Source of the DNA: Synergistales bacterium
GTDB taxonomy: Bacteria > Synergistota > Synergistia > Synergistales > Aminobacteriaceae
Reading direction: 5' to 3'
DNA length: 64,000 bases
NCBI GenBank assembly: GCA_025997955.1
Contig: BNVH01000007.1
Coordinates: forward strand, 1-64,000
Shown: in pieces, positions 1 to 8,915 of the stretch
Numbering within the stretch: position 1 is the first letter of the stretch
Layout: each line of letters starts with the position of its first letter
Position numbers and translations under genes: made by a program
Notes under the pieces: generated by a model
Told to the model about the DNA's origin: nothing
What the model saw: only the letters and a program-made list of their open reading frames with translations
Databases searched by the model: none

Positions 1-202
1 TGTCCTGAAACTCCTTGTCGAGAAAATCTGGCTCCTTACTCCTGTCCGCCTCTTCATAGAGCGATGGTATCGCTCTTTTAATCAGCGGATAGAAAAATCT
101 CTTCACGAGATCTTTCCAGAAGTCATCAAAAGGAAACCTCTCTGTTTCCTTGGCGTCGCTGTCCTTGATTTTGGTGTTCTCGCCCTGTTTTGTTCTGGTC
201 AT
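1..202 (-). CDS. Rpn-like PD-(D/E)XK nuclease family protein, N-terminal part
   Basis: Only the first 67 or so codons lie in the window; the rest runs off the left edge. The ATG at 202 follows a run of G residues that can act as ribosome binding site. After a hydrophilic start of about 20 residues the sequence reads FPFDDFWKDLVKRFF, and further on DFLDKEFQD. This resembles the start of Rpn/YhgA-like recombination-promoting nucleases and related 'PD-(D/E)XK nuclease family transposases', where a Phe-rich helix is followed by a Phe-Leu-Asp-Lys-Glu motif. The catalytic residues would lie outside the window, so the family call rests on the N-terminus only. Confidence 0.5.
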   Translation of the reverse strand, partial: MTRTKQGENTKIKDSDAKETERFPFDDFWKDLVKRFFYPLIKRAIPSLYEEADRSKEPDFLDKEFQD

Positions 203-462
203 TGCTATCCCCCCCTACCTATTCATAATGCAATTATAACTGATTTTACATCAAAGGACAGGATATGCCTTGTGCGTAAAGGTAGAACGAACGGGAACAC
301 AGACTTTTGAGCGCGTCTGTGCCGCTTATCGTATAAATAAAATCCTGAATGCCCGAAATATCAAACGAAAACAGTAAAAACGCTTTTTCACCATAAAACG
401 TATCAGCCTTTTTACGCAAGCGAAGAATTTTCTATCTTCTCCGAGGCGACGGCAAGAATAAA
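203..462. other. Intergenic stretch, no gene seen
   Basis: AT-rich spacer between the nuclease gene start and the terminator of the solute-binding protein gene. It holds a TATAAT-like element upstream of the nuclease gene (leftward, near 225-240) and a small hairpin with 7-bp arms (CACAGAC at 298-304 and GTCTGTG at 315-321). No convincing reading frame or RNA gene is visible. Confidence 0.4.
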
Positions 463-486
463 GGGGACGCGATAATTCGCGCCCCC
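463..486 (-). terminator. Terminator of the branched-chain amino-acid binding protein gene
   Basis: On the minus strand a GC-rich hairpin (GGGGGCGCGA, short loop, TCGCGTCCCC) is followed by TTTATTCTT. It lies about 36 bases past the stop of the solute-binding protein gene and has the form of a rho-independent terminator. Its arms resemble the palindromes at 8869 and 42709. Confidence 0.65.
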
Positions 487-521
487 CGATAAATCAAAAG
501 CTAAACATCAAAACTTGCGTC

Positions 522-1688
522 TTAAAAGCCCGACTGAGGCGCCCAGGTCTCCTGATACACAACCTTACCGCCGACGGCCTTCAGTATAGCGCCGGGCTTG
601 TTGAGCGGGTTGTGGGTCTCCTTGTCAACCGTCCAGGTGAAGTGGGTGACTTTGAGGTCTTTCGTGTTCTCCATGGCGTCGCGTATAGCCGTGGGGTCGT
701 CCGTGCCGGCCGTTTTGATAGCGTTCAGGATCATCTGCAAAATATCGTACCCAAACGTCATGTTCATGAACTCCGTGGGCGCGCGTCCGTATTCTTTTGT
801 GAAATTGGCTATCAGGTCGGTAAGCATCGGGTCGTCTTCGCTCATAGAGTAAAGCCAAAACGTTCCTTCCATCGCGTCGCCGGCTATCTCGAAGATACCG
901 GGGCCGTATCCGTCCCCGCCCATAAAGAAGGGCTTCCAGCCAAGCTCGTTAGCCTGCTTGATGACGAGGCCCATCTCCTTATAGAGCATCGTCAGAGCGA
1001 CGGCGTCAGCGCCCCACGCCTTGGCCTCCGTTATCTGAGCGCGGAAGTCCACGTCGCCGCCGCGATAAGCCCAGAATTTATGGTCAACCCCGAGCTCCGC
1101 CGCGCGTTTTGTGATAAACTCCGTCAAACCCTCGGAATAAGCGTCGCCGATATCGCCTATAATGGCCAATTTTTTAGAGCCGCACTTTTTTATAAGGTAG
1201 TCCGCTATAACCATGCCCTGATACGGGTCAGTGTAAGCTATGCGGAACATGTAAGGGCGAACTTTGCCGGTGTCGGGGTCGACTGTGACGGCTGGGTTGG
1301 TGGCCGAGCTTGATACCACCGGCACCTTCTGCGCGTCTGCTATGGGCGCCACGGCAAGCTGAATGCCGCTGTAGTTGCTCCCTCCGACAGCCACGACTTT
1401 ATCGTCGAATATCAGTCTGCGGATGGCGCTGACCGCGTCCTCGGCCTTGCCCTTGACGTCGTAGCAAACAAGTTCCAAGGGACGCCCCAAAAGCCCGCCC
1501 TGGGCGTTGGCTTCCTTGACGGCCAATAATGCCCCGTCGCGTTCGTGCTGACCCCACGTAGAACCGTCGCCCGTAAGAGTGGCCAAGTAGCCAATCTTAA
1601 TAGGCGCGTCCGCCGCCTGAGCTTTTCCAATAAACATAAACACCGACGCAAATAAGAGCGCGCAAAACAACAAAGCCTTCTTTTTCAT
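522..1688 (-). CDS. Branched-chain amino-acid type ABC transporter substrate-binding protein
   Basis: Periplasmic binding protein of the LivJ/Peripla_BP_6 family, 388 residues from the chosen start, the usual length. The ATG at 1688 is preceded by AGAGG at good spacing and opens a typical Sec signal (MKKKALLFCALLFASVF, then AQAAD), so the ATG 14 codons further upstream is less likely. After the signal comes IKIGYLATLTGDGSTWGQ, the standard first strand of the family, and later EFMNMTFGYDILQMIL. The usual ligands are leucine, isoleucine, valine or other small amino acids; specificity cannot be read here. No livHMGF genes are adjacent, so it either feeds a transporter encoded elsewhere or is an orphan receptor. 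Confidence 0.88.
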   Translation of the reverse strand: MKKKALLFCALLFASVFMFIGKAQAADAPIKIGYLATLTGDGSTWGQHERDGALLAVKEANAQGGLLGRPLELVCYDVKGKAEDAVSAIRRLIFDDKVVAVGGSNYSGIQLAVAPIADAQKVPVVSSSATNPAVTVDPDTGKVRPYMFRIAYTDPYQGMVIADYLIKKCGSKKLAIIGDIGDAYSEGLTEFITKRAAELGVDHKFWAYRGGDVDFRAQITEAKAWGADAVALTMLYKEMGLVIKQANELGWKPFFMGGDGYGPGIFEIAGDAMEGTFWLYSMSEDDPMLTDLIANFTKEYGRAPTEFMNMTFGYDILQMILNAIKTAGTDDPTAIRDAMENTKDLKVTHFTWTVDKETHNPLNKPGAILKAVGGKVVYQETWAPQSGF

Positions 1689-1829
1689 ATCTCCAACCTC
1701 TTTCTCTTTTCCAAGAATTTTATGGCGCAATTAAAAATATAAAAAAGTATATTTTAGTTTCTTAAATATGTCAATACTAAATTTTATTTTACTTAATCGT
1801 GGGAATGGGATTCGTTGGCGTAAGTCATA

Positions 1830-1857
1830 TTGACGAAATTTGAAATGAGGATACAAT
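1830..1857 (+). promoter_or_regulatory. Sigma-70 type promoter of the carboxypeptidase/peptide-transport operon
   Basis: TTGACG (1830-1835) and TACAAT (1852-1857) are separated by 16 bases, about 45 bases upstream of the carboxypeptidase start. The close match to the -35/-10 consensus and the position make this the likely start of the peptidase-dpp transcript. Confidence 0.6.
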
Positions 1858-1901
1858 CATGCAACAGGAAGGAATGAATTTCATCTGGGGAGGACAGACA
1901 C

Positions 1902-3371
1902 ATGGAAGACAACGCAGGGTTTGAAAAAGGTGCGGTAATATCAGAAAATTGCAGGGTTGAACGTTCTATACAGCTGAACGGCGAGACGCTACGTTATAGC
2001 GCCGAAGCGGGTTTTCTGCCAACTCACGCCGCGTCGGGAGAGAAAACCGGAGAGATTTTTTTCGTCGCTTACAGGAAGCTTCAGGACGCTCAACCGAGAC
2101 CACTGTCGTTTATCTTTAACGGCGGACCCGGCAGTTCCTCTCTAATGCTCCACTTGGACTGTCTTGGGCCAAGAACGGTCAATCTCGGAAATGGTATCGA
2201 CATCGCCGAACTTCCCTATCGTCTGACGGACAACTCAGACACGCTGCTGTCCGTTTCCGACCTCGTTTTTATTGATCCTATCGGGACTGGCTACAGCAAG
2301 GCCGAGAACTCCGTAGATGCCGCTACTACGTTCTGGGGGACGGAGGCCGACGCAAAGTCCATTTGTCATTTTATCAGGCTTTATATCACAAGAAACAAGT
2401 GTTTCAGGGCGCCGCTTTACGTCATAGGAGAGAGTTATGGCGGAATTCGTTGCGGCGCCATGTCGGCTTACCTTCAGGACATGGGAATTCAGCCCGCCGG
2501 ACTTGTGATGATATCCCCGGCTCTGAACTATCAGGATCTAGTGTTCCTAATCGGAAACGACCGTCCCTATATACATACATTGCCCACTATGACCAACGCC
2601 GCGTGGTATCACAGAAAACTCCCGCAAAGACTGCTTTCCATGGAACAGGAGGCAGCTTACCAAGAGGCCAGCGCCTGGGCGCAGGGCAGGTACCTCCATG
2701 CGCTCTGGAAGGGCAACGCCATTACGGAAGACGAAAAACGCTCCATAGCCGAAGAATTTTCGTTGTATACGGGTCTTGCCGCCGATGAGATTCTTCAACT
2801 CAATCTGAGGGTTCCCAGCGAGTACTTCGCCGGCAACATCCTGCGCGAAGATAGGCTTTTCCTTGGGGTCTACGACACGAGATGCACATCAAGCGGAAAG
2901 GCGCACGTATACGAGGAAGATCCGTCGACGTTCAGGGCTCAGCTTCCGGCATTTTCCGCGTTCATGACTTTACTTACGGAGGAGATTGGTCTTGTCAGAG
3001 ACGACGAGTACGTTTTCAACAACAAAGACATCTATCCGAAATGGGATTTTTCAACCGGAGTACCGAACCCCTCAAATCGCGGAGGCGGCTTTACCGGCTC
3101 TATTGAGCTCCTTTCCAAAAGTCTGCGCCGGAACGAACGTGTAAAGCTCTTCGTAGCTTCCGGCAACTACGACCTGAGATGCAACCGCGGAGCTTCTGAA
3201 TTTGCCGTAAACCAGATGGATATACCGCGTTCCGTCAGAAAAAAGATAGTCACGAAGTCCTATGACGGAGGACATATGTTCTACACGAATCCCGACGCCA
3301 AGACGAAGCTCTATCGTGATCTCAAGTCATTTTACGAAGGAAATTCCGCGGAAAATTTCTGTGGGGACTGA
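1902..3371 (+). CDS. Serine carboxypeptidase, peptidase family S10
   Basis: Predicted alpha/beta-hydrolase exopeptidase that removes C-terminal residues from peptides, 489 residues. The S10 oxyanion motif NGGPGSS lies near residue 75. The nucleophile is Ser178 in GESYGG; the other triad members fit Asp424 in GNYDLRC and His458 in DGGHMFY. The start at 1902 is supported by GGGGAGG about 10 bases upstream. No signal peptide is visible, so it probably acts in the cytoplasm. It ends 23 bases before a peptide ABC transporter operon in the same direction, which suggests that imported peptides are trimmed by this enzyme to free amino acids for fermentation. Substrate preference is not known. Confidence 0.88.
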   Translation: MEDNAGFEKGAVISENCRVERSIQLNGETLRYSAEAGFLPTHAASGEKTGEIFFVAYRKLQDAQPRPLSFIFNGGPGSSSLMLHLDCLGPRTVNLGNGIDIAELPYRLTDNSDTLLSVSDLVFIDPIGTGYSKAENSVDAATTFWGTEADAKSICHFIRLYITRNKCFRAPLYVIGESYGGIRCGAMSAYLQDMGIQPAGLVMISPALNYQDLVFLIGNDRPYIHTLPTMTNAAWYHRKLPQRLLSMEQEAAYQEASAWAQGRYLHALWKGNAITEDEKRSIAEEFSLYTGLAADEILQLNLRVPSEYFAGNILREDRLFLGVYDTRCTSSGKAHVYEEDPSTFRAQLPAFSAFMTLLTEEIGLVRDDEYVFNNKDIYPKWDFSTGVPNPSNRGGGFTGSIELLSKSLRRNERVKLFVASGNYDLRCNRGASEFAVNQMDIPRSVRKKIVTKSYDGGHMFYTNPDAKTKLYRDLKSFYEGNSAENFCGD

Positions 3372-3394
3372 CATGTAAGTAGGGAGGTAGGGCT

Positions 3395-4327
3395 ATGGCA
3401 AGGTATATCATAAAACGTGTTCTTATGTTAATCCCGATGCTTTTGGTGATTATTTTCATCGTTTCGTTTATCATGAACCTGACCCCGAGCGACCCTGGCA
3501 CTCTGCTCCTCGGGGAAAGAGCTACGCCGGAGGCCGTCGCTGAGATGAACGCGCGCCTCGGCTACAGTGATCCTTTTTTCGTGCGTTACGTTAAATACGT
3601 GATAGGGGCTTTCCAAGGCAATTTGGGTAACTCTTGGAAAAGCGGAGACCCCGTTATCAGGGAAATCTTGCGCCGTTTTCCGGCGACGCTCACCTTGGCG
3701 GTCGGCGCGATTGTCATAGGCCTTACCGTAGGAATGACGCTTGGCATACTATCCGCTGTCAAGCAATATAGCGCTCTTGACATAGCGGGCACGGCCTTCT
3801 CCATGACTCTGGCTTCGTTTCCCGGTTTTTGGATAGGAATGATGCTTATTATACTGTTTGCCCTGAAACTTGGCTGGCTGCCGTCCTTTGGCGTTGGCAC
3901 TCTGCGGCATTATATTCTGCCGTGGCTTACCACTTCCTGCGCGTTTGGCGCGTCCATGCTGAGGATGACCCGCACTTCGATGTTGGAGTCGATTCGCATG
4001 GACTACATACGCACCGCCCGCGCCAAAGGTCAGACGGAGCGGATAGTCATTCTCCGACATGCCCTTCGCAACGCCCTTTTGCCCGTGGTCACGATTTTGG
4101 GCATGAGCTTTGGCGGACTCCTCGGCGGAACCGTCACTATTGAGACGGTGTTCTCCATTCCGGGCGTCGGCTCGCTTATCATTGAGGCTATCCGCATGAA
4201 GGACATTCCTGTCGTGGTGGGCGCTACCGTAACCTTGGCCACGTGCTTCACCCTTCTCATGCTATTGGTGGACATTTTGTACGCTTTCATAGATCCGCGT
4301 ATCAAAGCCCGCTACCTCAGGTATTGA
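3395..4327 (+). CDS. dppB: Peptide ABC transporter permease, DppB/OppB type
   Basis: First inner-membrane permease of a dipeptide/oligopeptide importer, 310 residues, normal for DppB. An N-terminal membrane helix (MLIPMLLVIIFIVSFIMN) is followed by the family's periplasmic segment (LTPSDPGTLLLGERATPE) and then the BPD_transp_1 core with about five more helices. The EAA loop that contacts the ATPases is seen in YIRTARAKGQTERIVILRHALRNA, shown here only in outline. GGGAGG lies just upstream of the start at 3395. It is followed by dppC after 45 bases. Nickel transporters (NikB) are related, but the neighbouring carboxypeptidase and the family 5 binding protein favour peptides. Confidence 0.9.
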   Translation: MARYIIKRVLMLIPMLLVIIFIVSFIMNLTPSDPGTLLLGERATPEAVAEMNARLGYSDPFFVRYVKYVIGAFQGNLGNSWKSGDPVIREILRRFPATLTLAVGAIVIGLTVGMTLGILSAVKQYSALDIAGTAFSMTLASFPGFWIGMMLIILFALKLGWLPSFGVGTLRHYILPWLTTSCAFGASMLRMTRTSMLESIRMDYIRTARAKGQTERIVILRHALRNALLPVVTILGMSFGGLLGGTVTIETVFSIPGVGSLIIEAIRMKDIPVVVGATVTLATCFTLLMLLVDILYAFIDPRIKARYLRY

Positions 4328-4372
4328 CAATACCGTGAAAACGCGAATACCTGAAAGGAGAACTGTGCATTT

Positions 4373-5269
4373 ATGGATAAAATAACGATAGCGGATGTCG
4401 ATTTGAAGAAAAAACTGAGGAAAAAGGGACGCGGCGGGGAGATATGGCGCCGTTTCAAGAAGAACAAAACAGCCATAGTTGGCATGTTTATTTTTATCTT
4501 TATCGTGCTTGTGATGATAATGGCTGATTTTATAGTCTCCTATAACGTGGCCGTCACTCAGAAAATCTCGAACCGTTTCATCCAGCCGGGCAGCGCGGGG
4601 CATATCTTCGGCACGGACAACTTTGGGCGCGACATCATGGCCCGCATAGTACACGGTTCGCGCAACTCGCTGTTGGTGGGTATAGGAGCCGTGACCATCG
4701 GCATCATACTCGGAGGCATTCTGGGCTCCATATCCGGCTTTTACGGCGGGGGCATTGATTCTCTCATCGTCCGCACAACAGATACGGTTATGTGTATTCC
4801 GCTCATGCTTCTCGTGCTGTCCATAGTGGCGGCGCTTGGGACGAGCTTAGTCAACGTGCTTATCGCCATGATGATAGCCAATGTGCCGCACTACATACGC
4901 ATAGTCAGAGCGGCCGTGCTCTCCGTGGTTGGGCAGGACTACATCGAAGCGGCCAGAGCCTGCGGCACACCAAGTTTTTGGATAATTTTAAAACATGTCA
5001 TACCAAACGCCATTGGGCCGATTATCGTACAGGCCACCATGGCGGTGGGCACTATGATAATTCATGCCGCCGGTATCAGCTTCTTGGGCATGGGTATCCA
5101 GCCGCCCACGCCCGAATGGGGCGCCATGCTTAACGAAGCTAAGAATTACATGATAGACTACCCTTACACCGTTATCTTTCCGGGGCTGTCGATAGGTTTG
5201 ACGGCGCTCTCGCTCAACCTTATGGGGGACGGCCTGAGAGACGCTCTGGATCCCAAACTGAAGGACTGA
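4373..5269 (+). CDS. dppC: Peptide ABC transporter permease, DppC/OppC type
   Basis: Second permease of the peptide importer, 298 residues. It has the OppC-type N-terminal cytoplasmic tail with basic residues (RRFKKNKTAIVG), a first membrane helix, the short conserved GTDNFGRDIMARIVHGSRNS region, and the BPD_transp_1 domain. The EAA loop is seen around residues 190-215 (EAARACGTPSFWIILKH). It pairs with the DppB homologue upstream to form the membrane channel. The DppD ATPase starts 9 bases after its stop, which suggests coupled translation. Confidence 0.9.
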   Translation: MDKITIADVDLKKKLRKKGRGGEIWRRFKKNKTAIVGMFIFIFIVLVMIMADFIVSYNVAVTQKISNRFIQPGSAGHIFGTDNFGRDIMARIVHGSRNSLLVGIGAVTIGIILGGILGSISGFYGGGIDSLIVRTTDTVMCIPLMLLVLSIVAALGTSLVNVLIAMMIANVPHYIRIVRAAVLSVVGQDYIEAARACGTPSFWIILKHVIPNAIGPIIVQATMAVGTMIIHAAGISFLGMGIQPPTPEWGAMLNEAKNYMIDYPYTVIFPGLSIGLTALSLNLMGDGLRDALDPKLKD

Positions 5270-5278
5270 TTACAAACG

Positions 5279-6304
5279 ATGAGTGACGAGATGGTTGACT
5301 ATAAGAAAAACTTCAGCGAGAGTACGCCGGTTCTTGACGTGCGGAATCTGGAGGTGATTTACCGTACAAGCGAGGGCGTAGTTCAGGCTGTGAACGACAT
5401 TAGCTTCACAATAGCCGAGGGTGAGACGATGGGACTTGTCGGGGAGACCGGAGCCGGCAAGACTACCACGGCCTTTTCTGTCATTGGCCTTCTGCCTGAG
5501 CGCACAGGCCGTATAGAACGCGGCGAGATTTTGTACAAGGGCGAGGACCTGCTGAAAAAAAGCGAGGACGAGATGCGTATGATTCGTGGTACGTGCATCT
5601 CCATGATCTTCCAAGACCCCATGACGGCTCTGAATCCTATACTGACTGTCGGCGACCAAATTTTGGAATCGCTCGAAATTCATAACATCGAGGGCAAATC
5701 GCGCGAGGCGCTTGACGCCAGAGTGGACGAACTTCTATCAACCGTCGGCATATCACCGGGGAGAAAGATTGAATATCCGCATCAGTTTTCGGGGGGTATG
5801 AAACAGCGTATCGTTATAGCGATAGCCTTGGCCTGTGAACCTCTGCTGTTGATAGCCGACGAGCCTACCACAGCGCTTGACGTAACCATACAGGCCCAGG
5901 TTCTGGTGTTGATGGAGCAGCTCAAAACCAAACTTGGGACCTCAATGATAATGATAAGCCACGACCTCGGCGTGGTCGCTAAGACCTGCGATAAAGTGGC
6001 TATAATGTACGCGGGGGAGATTGTCGAATACGGTACGGCTGAGGATATTTTTGAGCGGGCGGCGCATCATCCCTACACCGACGGGCTCTTTCGAGCTATC
6101 CCCAAGCTCGACGAAGATACGGTTCGTCTGCAGCCCATCAACGGACTGATGCCGGATCCGAGCAATTTGCCCCAGGGCTGCAAATTTCACCCCCGCTGCC
6201 CACAGTGCATGGATGAATGCCGTGAGGGCAAACCATATTTGTACGACCAAGACGGGCACAGGATACTTTGCAACATATTTTCAGAAAAGGAGGTGAACAA
6301 ATGA
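5279..6304 (+). CDS. dppD: Peptide ABC transporter ATP-binding protein, DppD/OppD type
   Basis: Cytoplasmic ATPase of the importer, 341 residues. Walker A is GETGAGKTT near residues 55-63, the signature FSGGMKQR lies near 168, and Walker B with its catalytic Glu is LLIADEPTTALD near 190. The C-terminal Oligo_HPY extension holds the cysteine cluster GCKFHPRCPQCMDEC, which in this family is linked to a [4Fe-4S] site. Its stop overlaps the start of the second ATPase (ATGA at 6301-6304). Because that second ATPase gene is interrupted, this may be the only intact ATPase of the operon. Confidence 0.92.
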   Translation: MSDEMVDYKKNFSESTPVLDVRNLEVIYRTSEGVVQAVNDISFTIAEGETMGLVGETGAGKTTTAFSVIGLLPERTGRIERGEILYKGEDLLKKSEDEMRMIRGTCISMIFQDPMTALNPILTVGDQILESLEIHNIEGKSREALDARVDELLSTVGISPGRKIEYPHQFSGGMKQRIVIAIALACEPLLLIADEPTTALDVTIQAQVLVLMEQLKTKLGTSMIMISHDLGVVAKTCDKVAIMYAGEIVEYGTAEDIFERAAHHPYTDGLFRAIPKLDEDTVRLQPINGLMPDPSNLPQGCKFHPRCPQCMDECREGKPYLYDQDGHRILCNIFSEKEVNK

Positions 6305-7254
6305 TAGCCATGCTTAGGACGGTGGACCTGAAAAAATATTTCAGAGTCGGCAAAAGTAAATTTCTGCACGCTGTTGACGGCGTAAATCTGGAGATAACGG
6401 CCGGCAGCACTCTCGGCGTCGTGGGCGAATCGGGCTGCGGCAAATCGACTTTGGGCCGCCTTGTCATGGGGTTGCTGCCCGCCACTTCAGGCGAGATCTT
6501 CTATGACGGCGTGGACATACTGCATTGCGGTAAGGCCGAGCTGACTGAGCGGCGCAGAAAAATGCAGATAATCTTTCAGGATCCCTTCTCCAGCCTCAAT
6601 CCGCGCATGTCCGTTTTTGAGCTGATCTCCGAACCTCTCGTAATGAACAGGGCGTGCAAAAACAGGAAATAACAGCTATCTCGCGTCATGGAGCTGATGG
6701 AGATAGTCGGCTTGGCCGAGCGGTTTATCAACTCCTATCCGCATGAAATGGATGGAGGCCGCCGCCAAAGGATAGGGGTGGCGAGGGCGCTTGCTCTGAG
6801 GCCACAGTTCATCGTATGTGACGAGCCGGTCTCAGCTCTTGATGTCTCTATTCAGGCGCAGATTCTCAATCTTCTGATGGACATGCAGGACGAGATGAAG
6901 CTCACCTACCTGTTTATAACCCACGACCTTTCGGTGGTCAAGCATATATCCAACGAGATAATGGTGATGTACTTAGGACAGTGTGTGGAGCGGGCCGAAT
7001 CCAAGGAGCTCTTCAGAAATCCCCTGCACCCCTATACCCAAGCTCTTCTGTCTGCCATACCTCAGCCCGTGTTGGGCAAACTCAGGTCCGACACACTGCT
7101 GCGCGGCGAGGTTTCCGACCCCATCGACCCCGAGCCGGGCTGTCGTTTCGTCAAGCGCTGTGATTTTGCAAAACCGGAGTGCGGCCAGCGCGACATAGCG
7201 CTGAAAGAATTAGAGTCAAATCACTTTGTATCATGTGTTCTACATGGAGGTTAA
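6301..7254 (+). pseudogene. dppF: Peptide ABC transporter ATP-binding protein, DppF/OppF type, interrupted by an in-frame stop
   Basis: Second ATPase of the importer. The start at 6301 has a strong AAGGAGG upstream and overlaps the dppD stop. The first part carries Walker A (GESGCGKST) and the Q-loop (IIFQDPFSSLNP). A TAA at 6670-6672 then ends translation after 123 codons. The same frame reopens at once and carries the signature (DGGRRQRIG), Walker B (FIVCDEPVSALD), the switch His (ITHDLS) and the Oligo_HPY tail to 7254. An ATG at 6688 could restart translation, but each half lacks part of the ATP site. One base change explains the stop, since reading frame and length are otherwise normal. 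Alternatives are a sequencing error, recoding, or reassembly from two polypeptides. DppD-type ATPases normally pair with an F-type partner, so the transporter may be impaired. Confidence 0.85.
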
Positions 7255-7310
7255 TGGAGGTTAAAGTTAATTGAATCAAAATCTATTTAAAATTTGAGGA
7301 GGAGAAAGAA

Positions 7311-8846
7311 ATGAAACATCGTTTTGCGCGGGTTTTACTGTTGGCTCTATGCTGTTCGTTCGTTTTTATGGAAAACGCGGTTGCCGCTGACCATGACAGA
7401 GTAGTGAACTTTGCGTATCAGGCCATCAGCGACTCGTTTGTCTTCGGTAAAATCAATGGCGTCGCGGAGGCCATATCTATGGCGCAGGTTTACGACACCC
7501 TGTTGCTCAAGGATTTTGACGGTACGTTCCGGCCCAATCTGGCGGAAAGTTGGGAGATTTCGGAGAATGGTATAGAGTACACTTTCCACCTTCGCAGCGG
7601 AGTAAAGTGGCAGGACGGCGTTGACTTCACGGCCTCTGACGTCGAATTCACTTTCAGCCAACTGGCTGCGGCTCCGGCTTACGCGTGGGCCTACAAGAAC
7701 AACATCGATCGTATGGAGACGCTGGACCCTCTGACTTTCAAGATTTTTCTGAAAAAGCCCAACGCTTTCTTCATTTCCATACTCGCTACGACGTCAAACG
7801 CTCTTATCATGCCTAAACACGGTTTTGAAAAGTACGGCAATGAATACGGCTCCGCGGTCGACAAAATCATCGGCACCGGCGCCTATATTGTCACCGACTG
7901 GAAGCCCCACGTTTCCATCACCTATAAAGCCAAGGAAGACTATTTCAACGGCGCCCCTGAGATCAAGAACGCTGTGTTCCATCAGATAACCGATAGCAAC
8001 GCGGCTATCGTGGCCATGCAGACAGGGGAAATGGACATCTATCTCGCGCCAATCAGCGGCTCCGCCTACAAGACCCTCGCCAACAACCCCAAAGTGGGAT
8101 TGGGCGAGTACATAACGGCCCGTAACGAAGCCATTTACATGTACTATAAGGACGGTATGTTCAAGGATGTGAGGATGCGCAAAGCCGTGGCCTACGCCAT
8201 TGACAAAGAGGACGCTCTGACCGTTGGCATGGACGGTCAGGGGCAGATCATCAATTATCCCGGTGACATCGGCGCCGCAATGACGGCCAATCCTGATTTT
8301 GTCCCGGAAATAACCTACAAACAGGATATTGAGAAAGCTAAGGCGCTCGTCAAAGAAGCGGGTTACGAAGGCGCCTCCGTTGTGGTCAAGTCCTACAACA
8401 CCGATCCCTACGCCGTCCTTGGCATTTACCTCCAGGGAGTTCTGAACGACATCGGGCTCAAAGCCACAGTTGAACCGATGGAGAGAGCCACATTCCTCGC
8501 TCAGCGAGAAGCGGGCGCCACTCCTATTTTCCCTCTTGGGTGGGTTGGTCAGGCTTACGATATGGACGAGGTGCTCGGCGGCTGTCTATACTCCGCAAAT
8601 CAGGGCAATGGCGGCAACAACAGCTTCTACGCCGATCCCGAAATGGATAAGCTCATCGACGCTTCTCGCGCCACATCGGACGTAGAGGCGCGCAAGGAGA
8701 TTTATAAACAAATCATCAACAAGTTTATGGAGGAGGCGCCTTTCGTATCGCTCTTCGCGATGAAGGGAGCTATCCCCCGCAGTATCGAACTGACCACCGA
8801 CAACCCCAAAACATATCGCCTGTTCGACTACAAATGGGTCCGCTGA
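7311..8846 (+). CDS. dppA: Peptide ABC transporter substrate-binding protein, family 5
   Basis: Extracytoplasmic binding protein of the SBP_bac_5 family, 511 residues, normal length. The ATG at 7311 follows GAGGAGGAG. An N-terminal Sec signal (FARVLLLALCCSFVFM, then AVAAD) is visible; the Cys pair lies inside the hydrophobic core and does not form a good lipobox, so it is probably not a lipoprotein. Family hallmarks are the phrases LAESWEISENGIEYTFHL, VKWQDG and FTASDVEFTFSQ in the first third. It closes the peptide-transport operon and would set ligand choice; the most likely ligands are di- or oligopeptides. Confidence 0.92.
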   Translation: MKHRFARVLLLALCCSFVFMENAVAADHDRVVNFAYQAISDSFVFGKINGVAEAISMAQVYDTLLLKDFDGTFRPNLAESWEISENGIEYTFHLRSGVKWQDGVDFTASDVEFTFSQLAAAPAYAWAYKNNIDRMETLDPLTFKIFLKKPNAFFISILATTSNALIMPKHGFEKYGNEYGSAVDKIIGTGAYIVTDWKPHVSITYKAKEDYFNGAPEIKNAVFHQITDSNAAIVAMQTGEMDIYLAPISGSAYKTLANNPKVGLGEYITARNEAIYMYYKDGMFKDVRMRKAVAYAIDKEDALTVGMDGQGQIINYPGDIGAAMTANPDFVPEITYKQDIEKAKALVKEAGYEGASVVVKSYNTDPYAVLGIYLQGVLNDIGLKATVEPMERATFLAQREAGATPIFPLGWVGQAYDMDEVLGGCLYSANQGNGGNNSFYADPEMDKLIDASRATSDVEARKEIYKQIINKFMEEAPFVSLFAMKGAIPRSIELTTDNPKTYRLFDYKWVR

Positions 8847-8868
8847 CGGTCAAAACGCAAAACATACA

Positions 8869-8896
8869 GTAGGGACGGGGCTTGCCTCGCCCCTAC
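8869..8896. repeat. GTAGGG...CCCTAC palindrome
   Basis: An imperfect inverted repeat just past dppA: GTAGGGACGG, short loop, CGCCCCTAC. No T-run follows. It belongs with similar palindromes or half-palindromes at 463-486, 22245-22260 and 42709-42740, and may be a dispersed repeat that serves as a transcript end. Confidence 0.5.
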
Positions 8897-8915
8897 GTAA
8901 CCGATTTGGTAGTGT

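Noticed and set aside
8869..8896. Insertion sequence end at the GTAGGG palindrome
   Set aside because: No transposase or paired terminal repeat is near; a short dispersed palindrome is the simpler reading.
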